NCBI GenBank assembly: GCA_050736615.1
Contig: JBOHWL010000018.1
Location: forward strand, 1-8,240
Source of the DNA: JBOHWJ01 sp050736615
GTDB lineage: Bacteria > Desulfobacterota > Binatia > Binatales > Binataceae
Length of the DNA: 8,240 nt
Direction of reading: 5' to 3'
Below are positions 1 to 6,972 of this stretch, one piece after another; position 1 is the stretch's first letter, and each line of letters begins with the position of its first letter. Under the pieces are notes generated by a model, which did no database searches, was not told the origin of the DNA, and saw only the letters and a list, made by a program, of their open reading frames with translations. The position numbers and the translations under genes are program-made.

Positions 1-30
1 GTGCCGCCTCGCGGTACCGCAAGGCGGCAC
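1..30. repeat. 30-bp near-perfect palindrome (hairpin) at the window edge
   Basis: Bases 1-9 (GTGCCGCCT) are the exact reverse complement of bases 22-30 (AGGCGGCAC). Between them GCGGTACCGC (11-20) is itself a perfect palindrome, so the only unpaired bases are C10 and A21. The fold would be a very stable stem. No T-run follows it on the plus strand, so it is not a classical intrinsic terminator. It could be a REP-like intergenic palindrome, or the end of an upstream gene's 3' region lying outside the window. Confidence 0.6.
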
Positions 31-99
31 GATTTCGATCCCGCAACCGGCCAATCGGGGGTTTTCGCGGCTCGGGGATTTTTGCACACAATAATCAGC

Positions 100-1236
100 A
101 TGAGCATATTCACGCACTCGGTCGGACGGGAATGGGGGCTCCTGATCGGTTTCGCGATTATATTGGCGTGCGCGGTCCTGGCCGGCTTTATTCTTCATTA
201 CATACTGCTGTTCCTGAATCGGCGCGCCACCCGCCGCCAGGATGGCGAAAGCACTCTCTACGCCTCGCTCGAGCGTCACTGCCGCGGACCGATGAAGGTG
301 CTGCTGCCGGCGCTGGCCTTCGACCTCGCGATGCCGGCGGTGCAATTGCCCCAGGGCTGGACGCCGGTGCTTTATCACATCGTCGGCATTCTCGTGATTG
401 CAAGCGCGAGCTGGCTGCTGATCGCGCTCACGGCGGTACTGGCCGACGTGCTCATCGCCCGCTATCGCGCCGACGAACGCGACCAGCATCGTTGGGCCGT
501 GTCGCGCCGCGTCTCGACGCAGGTTGAGGTGTTCCGCCGCGTCTTCCTGGTGATCATCTGCGTGCTCGCGGCCTGCGTGATCCTCACGACGTTCTCATGG
601 GGCCGGGCACTCGGTGAAAGCCTGCTGGCCTCGGCGGGAATCGCCGGCATCGCGGTCGGCATCGCCGCGCGCCCCACGCTCGAGAACCTGTTGGCGGGAA
701 TTCAACTGGCGATTACTCAGCCAATTAGCATTGAAGATGCCGTGATCGTTGAGAACGACTGGGGCTGGATCGAGGAAATCACCGTCACCTACGTGGTGGT
801 CCGCACGTGGGATCTGCGGCGGCTGGTCTTGCCGCTCAGCTACTTCATTGAGAAACCGTTTCAGAATTGGACGCGCACGTCGCCCGATCTGATCGGCACC
901 ATTCATTTTTATGTCGATTATCTGGCGCCGATCGAAGCCATCCGGGCGGAATTCCATCGCATTGTGGAAGCCTCGCCGCGCTGGGATCGGAAAGTGCGCG
1001 TGCTGCAGGTGACCGAGGCATCCGATCACGCGATCCAGTTGCGCGGCCTGGCGAGCGCAAGCAACGCCGGGATTGCATGGGATTTGCGCTGCGAAGTCCG
1101 CGAAAAGCTGCTCGAGTTCATCCAGCGCAATTATCCCGAATGCCTGCCCAAAACCCGCGCCGAGTTTGGTGAAAACCACTCGCGCATTAAAGAAGGGGCG
1201 GCACCGGCCGAACGGCGCACCGACCAGACCGGATAG
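100..1236 (+). CDS. MscS-family mechanosensitive ion channel
   Basis: Inner-membrane small-conductance mechanosensitive channel homologue (378 aa), expected to open under membrane tension and release solutes on hypo-osmotic shock. Hydrophobic segments lie at about residues 12-39, 88-120 and 147-164, with a weaker one near 64-80. The pore-lining helix (about 171-203) has the Gly/Ala-rich pattern typical of MscS TM3 (SAGIAGIAVGIAARPTLENL). It is followed by the MscS beta domain (about 206-258) with the conserved ITQPISIEDAV, EEITVTYVVVRTWD and PFQNWTR blocks. The soluble alpha/beta C-terminal domain reaches about residue 355, then comes a short charged tail. I chose ATG at 100 because the upstream in-frame codons start at GTG 1 inside a palindrome and look non-coding. 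No clear Shine-Dalgarno sequence precedes 100, so the start is less certain than the family. It may be monocistronic; the specific gene name cannot be assigned. Confidence 0.9.
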   Translation: MSIFTHSVGREWGLLIGFAIILACAVLAGFILHYILLFLNRRATRRQDGESTLYASLERHCRGPMKVLLPALAFDLAMPAVQLPQGWTPVLYHIVGILVIASASWLLIALTAVLADVLIARYRADERDQHRWAVSRRVSTQVEVFRRVFLVIICVLAACVILTTFSWGRALGESLLASAGIAGIAVGIAARPTLENLLAGIQLAITQPISIEDAVIVENDWGWIEEITVTYVVVRTWDLRRLVLPLSYFIEKPFQNWTRTSPDLIGTIHFYVDYLAPIEAIRAEFHRIVEASPRWDRKVRVLQVTEASDHAIQLRGLASASNAGIAWDLRCEVREKLLEFIQRNYPECLPKTRAEFGENHSRIKEGAAPAERRTDQTG

Positions 1237-1252
1237 GAGAAAATCCAACCCG

Positions 1253-1465
1253 TTATCGGTCATCCGGAGGAGTGAATGGAAAAATTACAGCTACTGTGGT
1301 CATTCCGAACGCAGGCGGTGCGAAGCGCGGCGCGATGGCGAGCACGGTTAAGCCGTCGCCCGCGCTTTCGACGATCGCGTCATACAATTGCAGGATCGTG
1401 AGACTGTCGGCGGAATCGCCGTTGTCATCAACAACCAGAATACGTAGGCTGTCGGCGGTCCGCAT
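1253..1465 (-). pseudogene. Response-regulator receiver-domain remnant, truncated
   Basis: Read on the minus strand from ATG at 1465, the first 45 residues resemble the start of a CheY-like receiver domain: LRILVVDDNGDSADSL, with the acidic pair D13/D14 that binds Mg2+, then a shortened helix 1/strand 2 and SAGDGLTVLAIA like the usual AxDGxxAL. A few residues seem to be missing between LQL and YDA. After about residue 45 (position 1331) the similarity stops and the frame runs through a dispersed-repeat end to a stop at 1253. The beta-3 phospho-acceptor Asp and everything after it are absent, so it cannot be a working receiver. A GAGG four bases upstream of the ATG suggests this was once the true start. 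Family recognition is from the motif alone; the truncation is visible. Confidence 0.68.
1299..1330. repeat. Fragment of the GTCATTCCGAACG dispersed repeat
   Basis: GTCATTCCGAACG at 1299-1311 is identical to 5664-5676, the left end of the element between the oxygenase and thiolase-like genes. Both copies are followed by a stretch containing GCAGGCG and GCGAAGCG, but the stretch here is shorter, as if internally deleted. This copy sits exactly where the receiver-domain remnant loses similarity, so repeat insertion or repeat-mediated deletion may have removed the rest of that gene. The borders are approximate. Confidence 0.5.
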
Positions 1466-1654
1466 CTCGCCTCAAAAACGCTGGTAATCCGAGAGCCTAA
1501 CCAGCCCGCCCGGACCACCAATGGCAGCGTAGGGCGAGCAGCGCATATAGCGGGTATACTGAAGGCATAAAGAGCGCGTGGCTGGTGTCGCACGCTACCG
1601 GTATTGTCAGCTGGATTTGAATGTTTACGCTATCACGCTGAATCGAGACCCCTG
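1466..1654. other. Upstream region of ftsH, no gene seen
   Basis: No convincing coding frame on either strand. A reasonable -10-like box (TATACT, 1555-1560) lies about 95 bases before the ftsH ATG but has no good -35 at 16-18 bp. A TTGTCA at 1604-1609 has only a poor -10 partner near 1626. No sigma-32-type heat-shock promoter is obvious. The ftsH promoter is therefore probably here but not pinned down. Confidence 0.35.
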
Positions 1655-3733
<2,079 letters not shown>

Positions 3734-3906
3734 TCACCAAATTTTTGCGTAGCCCGCAGGTATTAGCCAAAAAGCTTCACGCAATTGCGGCGGAGTGTTG
3801 GTACCCGCTTCACTCCGGGCCTTCCAGCATCGCCGCGGTTCCTCGCTACATGGCCAAATCCTTACTTCACACGCATGGGACTTTATTTGCGGCGAGCGCT
3901 CCCGGG
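3734..3906. other. Convergent intergenic region between ftsH and the DUF35 gene
   Basis: Two plus/minus-strand transcripts end into this 173-bp gap. A 7-bp stem CGGAGTG (3791-3797)/CACTCCG (3811-3817) with a 13-base loop lies inside a second possible stem GCGGCG (3787-3792)/CGCCGC (3831-3836). Neither is followed directly by a T-run on either strand, so a bidirectional terminator is only a weak possibility. No gene is seen. A 12-base string TTCCTCGCTACA (3839-3850) also occurs at 5792-5803 in the palindromic repeat, which may mark a decayed repeat copy. Confidence 0.3.
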
Positions 3907-4344
3907 TCAAACCACGCGCCATTGAATCAAAGTGGCATGGGGATGGTCTTCGAAGACCGCTTCGACCTCAGCATCAAATGGCGGGTTTTGCATCGGATCG
4001 CCCAGCAGATTACCGACCATCCGCACGTGATGAGCGTCGGGCAGTTCGACCACCGCAACGATATATGGGCCAGCGCCCTTGAGGGCCGGATGGACCGGGT
4101 TCCAGCATCTGACCCAGCTATATAGACGCCCGCGGCCCGACACGTGATGCCATGTCAGATTAAACGAATGGCATTTATGGCAGATAACCTCTGGTCCCCA
4201 CTGGAAAGCGCCGCAGCCGTTGCAACGCTGGACCGTCAATTGATGACGCTTGGCCGCTTCCCAGAATTCCTTGTCCAGACCGCTGCGTTGCGCGCGCGGA
4301 TACGGCAAGCCCTCGGGCAAATAATACTTCTTCTCATTCTCCAT
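3907..4344 (-). CDS. DUF35 zinc-ribbon/OB-fold protein, partner of the thiolase-like protein
   Basis: A 145-residue protein of the acyl-CoA-associated DUF35 family. An N-terminal helical stretch with GLDKEFWEAAKRHQL is typical of the family. The rubredoxin-like zinc ribbon follows with four cysteines as two CxxC pairs (C41, C44, C55, C58), and then an OB-fold (about 65-135) with GRGRLYSWV, PYIVAVVEL and VRMVGNLLG blocks. Known members bind thiolase-fold proteins; in the steroid-degrading ChsH1-ChsH2-Ltp2 complex the DUF35 domain of ChsH2 docks Ltp2. Here it is a stand-alone protein encoded 11 bp after the thiolase-like gene, so the pair probably forms one complex. The start is set by a strong AAGGGAG six bases upstream; the longer in-frame extension upstream overlaps the preceding gene and is unlikely. 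The enzymatic role by itself is probably nil: it may position or channel the acyl-CoA substrate. Confidence 0.9.
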   Translation of the reverse strand: MENEKKYYLPEGLPYPRAQRSGLDKEFWEAAKRHQLTVQRCNGCGAFQWGPEVICHKCHSFNLTWHHVSGRGRLYSWVRCWNPVHPALKGAGPYIVAVVELPDAHHVRMVGNLLGDPMQNPPFDAEVEAVFEDHPHATLIQWRVV

Positions 4345-4350
4345 CGCGCG

Positions 4351-4357
4351 CTCCCTT
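4351..4357 (-). promoter_or_regulatory. Ribosome binding site of the DUF35 gene
   Basis: AAGGGAG on the minus strand, six bases before ATG 4344. It overlaps the TAA stop of the thiolase-like gene (4356-4358), so the two genes are probably translationally coupled. It fixes the DUF35 start. Confidence 0.7.
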
Positions 4358-5525
4358 AACCATGCACGATCAAATCGCTGACCGGCGAGACCATCGGACC
4401 GGACGCCACCAAGGCAATCCGGCAATCGGGCACCTGGCAGGTGGAATCGCCGCGCACCTGGCGCACGGCCTCGTTCACCAGCTCGAGTCCATGCATGTAG
4501 CATTCGGCGATATTGCCGCCGCTGGTATTGACCGGCAGCTTGCCATTGGGCGCGGTGATATTCTCATAGGTGACGAAGTCCATCACCTCTTCCGGCTTGC
4601 AGAAGCCGTGTTCGACCAGGGTGATCATCACGGCGCCGCTGAAATGTTCGTAGACTTGCGCGCAATCGACGTCCTTCGCCGTGATTCCCGCCATCTCGAA
4701 CAGACGCGGCGCGAGCGTCTTGAAATTTGACGAGGCGTAGTCAAACGAATTCTCAATCAGCGCGTTGTGCCGGTAATTCGAACCTTGCGCCGCCGCCATG
4801 ATGTAGGCGGGCTTGCTTTTGGCGTCACGCGCGCGATCGGCCGTCGTCAGCATCAGCGCGGCGGCGCCGTCGTTCTCCATGCAGCAGTCGTATAGATGAA
4901 ACGGTTCGACAATCCAGCGCGAGCGGTCGTATTCCTCGCGGGTGAGCGGCCGTCCGTACATCACCGCGCGCGGATTGAACTGCGCGTGATAGTAATCCGC
5001 CAGCGCAACCGCGGCCAGCGGTTCCTGGTTAATCCCGTACTGATACATGAAGCGGCGCGTGCGCAAGGCGACCCATTGCGCGGGAACGTAGAGACCGTAG
5101 GGAGCCGTGTAGGCGGCGGCGCCGGAGACGGATTCGCTCACCGGTGCCTGGCCAAAGCGGCCGAACTGTCCTTGGGCCAACGCGCGGAATACCACGCAGT
5201 ATTTCGTATAGCCGGCCGCCACCGCCGCCGCCGCATTGCCCACCGCGGCTGAACCGCCGCCACCGCCGCCGCCCCAGACCATGCCGGCGAAGCCCAGATG
5301 CTTAAGGCCCAGCGCGGTGGCCACACGCGACGCCTCATTGCGGTCATTGGCGTAGCCGGAAATACCGTCGATCTCCCGCACGTCAATCCCCGCCTCGTGG
5401 GCGGCTTTGATGATCGCCTCGCAGGCGAGCCGGAACTCGCTGACCGGCGCCTGGCCGCGTTTGTAATACTTGGTCTCGCCGAGTCCGACGATCGCGACCC
5501 GATCTTTCACTGTATATTCGCTCAT
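4356..5525 (-). CDS. Thiolase-fold protein, likely Ltp2-type retro-aldolase (lipid-transfer-protein/SCP-x class)
   Basis: A 389-residue thiolase-superfamily protein. It begins with VAIVGLGETKYYKRG, a family-typical opening. At the place of the nucleophilic Cys there is a run of seven glycines (85-91) followed by SAAVGNAAAAVAAG; counting back from the helix end puts Gly88 at the Cys position. The second thiolase Cys is also absent (VASGPM, about 373-378). The NxxGG motif is kept (NTSGG, 333-337), but the usual His of GHP is Tyr343, and the NEAF motif reads YEHF with Tyr292. These two positions match, from memory, the catalytic tyrosines reported near 294 and 344 in Thermomonospora curvata Ltp2. 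The protein therefore probably cleaves or forms C-C bonds by aldol chemistry on a beta-hydroxyacyl-CoA rather than by thiolysis. It is second-to-last in the minus-strand cluster, followed after 11 bp by its DUF35 partner. No strong ribosome site is seen before ATG 5525, and the upstream gap looks like an insertion scar. Confidence 0.85.
   Translation of the reverse strand: MSEYTVKDRVAIVGLGETKYYKRGQAPVSEFRLACEAIIKAAHEAGIDVREIDGISGYANDRNEASRVATALGLKHLGFAGMVWGGGGGGGSAAVGNAAAAVAAGYTKYCVVFRALAQGQFGRFGQAPVSESVSGAAAYTAPYGLYVPAQWVALRTRRFMYQYGINQEPLAAVALADYYHAQFNPRAVMYGRPLTREEYDRSRWIVEPFHLYDCCMENDGAAALMLTTADRARDAKSKPAYIMAAAQGSNYRHNALIENSFDYASSNFKTLAPRLFEMAGITAKDVDCAQVYEHFSGAVMITLVEHGFCKPEEVMDFVTYENITAPNGKLPVNTSGGNIAECYMHGLELVNEAVRQVRGDSTCQVPDCRIALVASGPMVSPVSDLIVHG
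5509..5525. repeat. 17-bp direct repeat, copy 1 (start of the thiolase-like gene)
   Basis: ACTGTATATTCGCTCAT, identical to 5842-5858. On the minus strand this is ATG plus the next 14 bases of the thiolase-like gene (MSEYT and part of V). The identity ends at exactly these bases on both sides. Confidence 0.95.
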
Positions 5526-5551
5526 TAGTACGTCTGCCCGCTCTCTTTCAT

Positions 5552-5743
5552 CTTATTTTTAACGCACCTCCCAGACTCTATATTCTGAACGCGAGTCGCG
5601 GATTCGTTCGCTCGGTCTCGGGCGGGTGCGCCCCGCTCCTGAAACTCAGCGCAACCTATTAGTGTCATTCCGAACGAAGTCTACCGCTAGCGCAGCCGCA
5701 GGCGAAGCGAGCCAACGAGTCTGCGAGGTGCGTTCAAAATAAG
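5552..5743. repeat. Inverted repeat with 27-bp arms (192-bp MITE-like unit)
   Basis: Bases 5552-5578 match the reverse complement of 5717-5743 at 25 of 27 positions. Shared blocks are CTTATTTT, AACGCACCTC and CAGACTC, with single mismatches at 5560 and 5571. The arms are separated by 138 bp. Arm size and unit length fit a miniature inverted-repeat element, but no flanking target-site duplication is visible directly outside the arms. Confidence 0.6.
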
Positions 5744-5814
5744 TGAGGAATCCCGGATTAAGCCGAAGGAAATTCAAATGATTATCCGGGATTCCTCGCT
5801 ACACTCGGAATGAC
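5664..5814. repeat. Palindromic dispersed repeat with GTCATTCCGA ends and internal hairpin
   Basis: GTCATTCCGA (5664-5673) and TCGGAATGAC (5805-5814) are perfect inverted ends. Inside, GAGGAATCCCGGAT (5745-5758) pairs perfectly with ATCCGGGATTCCTC (5784-5797) across a 25-base loop, extendable by a few bases with one mismatch. Its left end shares 13 bases with 1299-1311. On the minus strand the hairpin is followed by ACTTATTTTG, a weak U-rich tract, so it could attenuate transcription from the oxygenase into the thiolase-like gene. Confidence 0.65.
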
Positions 5815-5841
5815 AAAGACTATGCGAAGGCCCCCTGGTGA

Positions 5842-5858
5842 ACTGTATATTCGCTCAT
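5842..5858. repeat. 17-bp direct repeat, copy 2 (orphan thiolase gene start)
   Basis: Identical to 5509-5525. On the minus strand it begins with ATG directly after the TAG stop of the oxygenase gene, then encodes MSEYT and part of V before diverging. The frame ends after 12 codons at a TAG (5820-5822). It is a detached copy of the thiolase-like gene's start. Confidence 0.95.
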
Positions 5859-6953
5859 CTACAACTTTAATGCGCGGTCGTGCGATTGAAATGCGGGCAA
5901 CACGTCTTCGGCCAACAGCCGCATCGACTTGAACCACGGTTGGGGATTATCGGCGTAGTCGAAGGCGAACAGCAGCAAGGTGCCGAACCCGCCCAGCTCC
6001 TCGTACATCTCGCCGAGCTTGCGCCTGACCGTCTTGACCGAGCCGACCAGCCATCCGTGATCAACCAGGTATTCGGGCGTAACGTCGGCGTCAGTCACGC
6101 GCTCGTCATGCTTCAAATAGCGCGTGAATTGGAAATCGGCAAAGAGCGGCAGCAGATATTCACTCATCATCCGGCCCATCGCGCCGCGTACGCAGCCCTC
6201 ATAGGCCTCGGCGTCGCTGTCGGCAACAAAGACCTCGCGTACGATGCGCCATTCGGCGCGGTCGGGCGTGCGGCCGGTGCGCTTCGCTCCTTCCTCGACC
6301 GCATCCCAATGCGTGGCCACATAGGCCGGACTCAAATTGAGACTGAGCGGAATAAAACCACGCTCTCCGGCCAGCTTGAGGGTTTCCGAACCGGGGCTGA
6401 AGCCGGCAATCCCGATCGGCGGATGCGGCCGCTGCAAGGGCTTAAGGTGATGGCGCAGCGTGCGCAGCATCGGCTTGGGCACGTTGACCTTCCAGTATTT
6501 GCCCTCGTAATCGAGGCCGCCCTCGCTCGCCCAGATCTTGAGCATGATATCGAGCGACTCACGCGTCATGTCGCGATTCTCGCCCTTCATGCCGTCGACG
6601 TGGAACAACTGCCAATCGCTCGGCAGGCCGCTCGCGCCGATTCCGAGCATGTAGCGGCCCTGCGCCAGATGGTCCATGAAGGCGACGCGGCAGGCCAGTT
6701 CGGCGGGATGATGATACGGCAGCAAATGCGCGCCCGGGGCCAGCTTTATCTGACGCGTTTGCATCAAGGCCTGCGCAATCAGAATGTCGGGCGCGGGATT
6801 GGGCTCCCAGGGTGAAGTGAAATGCTCGCCGATCCAGGCTTCGGAATAGCCGAGCTGATCGGCCACCCGCAGCATTTCAAGGTCGTAATCCTGCCCTGCC
6901 TTGAATTCGCGTTCGGGCGGATGCGATGGCATCAGGAACAATCCCAGCTTCAT
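5859..6953 (-). CDS. LLM-class (luciferase-like) flavin-dependent monooxygenase
   Basis: A 364-residue TIM-barrel oxygenase of the bacterial-luciferase superfamily, using reduced FMN supplied by a separate reductase and O2. It opens with MKLGLFLMPSHPPE (strand 1). It has the family EHF motif (43-45), PYHHP (79-83), DHLAQGRYMLGIGASGLPSDW (94-114, the phosphate/flavin-binding region) and QRPHPPIGIAG (174-184). A late GSVKTVRRKL block (304-313) matches the GSPETVxxxL typical of the family. The closest pattern I recall is the group annotated limonene 1,2-monooxygenase, which shares the GEHF, LPYHHP and ALPSD signatures, but this is not proof of substrate. ATG 6953 has AGAGGA seven bases upstream; an upstream in-frame ATG overlaps the previous gene and is rejected. 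The gene lies 19 bp after the crotonase stop, clearly in one operon. The required flavin reductase is not in the window. Confidence 0.92.
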   Translation of the reverse strand: MKLGLFLMPSHPPEREFKAGQDYDLEMLRVADQLGYSEAWIGEHFTSPWEPNPAPDILIAQALMQTRQIKLAPGAHLLPYHHPAELACRVAFMDHLAQGRYMLGIGASGLPSDWQLFHVDGMKGENRDMTRESLDIMLKIWASEGGLDYEGKYWKVNVPKPMLRTLRHHLKPLQRPHPPIGIAGFSPGSETLKLAGERGFIPLSLNLSPAYVATHWDAVEEGAKRTGRTPDRAEWRIVREVFVADSDAEAYEGCVRGAMGRMMSEYLLPLFADFQFTRYLKHDERVTDADVTPEYLVDHGWLVGSVKTVRRKLGEMYEELGGFGTLLLFAFDYADNPQPWFKSMRLLAEDVLPAFQSHDRALKL

Positions 6954-6972
6954 GTGATGATCCTCTGGTTTT

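Larger units (their letters stand above)
5526..5841. other. Intergenic insertion-like segment between oxygenase and thiolase-like genes
   Basis: This stretch has no convincing coding frame. It holds two overlapping inverted-repeat structures (5552-5743 and 5664-5814) and is bounded by exact 17-bp direct repeats. It is the only large gap in an otherwise tightly packed minus-strand cluster (other gaps 19 and 11 bp). No transposase is present, so if it is mobile it is non-autonomous. A promoter for the downstream thiolase-like and DUF35 genes could lie here, but I see no good -35/-10 pair. Confidence 0.6.

Noticed and set aside
22..55. tRNA 3' end (TTCGATC-like T-loop)
   Set aside because: The five bases flanking TTCGATC do not pair, and no acceptor stem or CCA end fits.
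1..99. N-terminal extension of the MscS gene from GTG at position 1
   Set aside because: The extension lies in a palindrome and a non-coding-looking leader, adds a charged stretch unlike MscS N-termini, and has no visible ribosome site in the window.
595..1263. 222-codon open frame on the minus strand
   Set aside because: It is antisense to the MscS pore and beta domain and has no recognisable family pattern.
1276..1401. 41-codon plus-strand ORF with GGAGG five bases upstream
   Set aside because: It is antisense to the receiver remnant and very Arg-rich as expected for a shadow frame of GC-rich DNA; only the ribosome-site match favours it.
1604..1654. TTG start giving FtsH 17 extra residues
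   Set aside because: The extra residues do not look like an FtsH N-terminus, no ribosome site precedes the TTG, and ATG 1655 is better placed before TM1.
3787..3836. Bidirectional terminator between ftsH and the DUF35 gene
   Set aside because: The stems are short with a long loop and no adjacent T-run on either strand.
5820..5858. 12-codon ORF starting MSEYTV directly after the oxygenase stop
   Set aside because: It is better explained as the orphan duplicate of the thiolase-like gene start than as a functional peptide gene.
5880..6815. 311-codon open frame on the plus strand
   Set aside because: It is antisense to the luciferase-like oxygenase, whose motifs are unambiguous; the frame is open because of GC-biased codon use.
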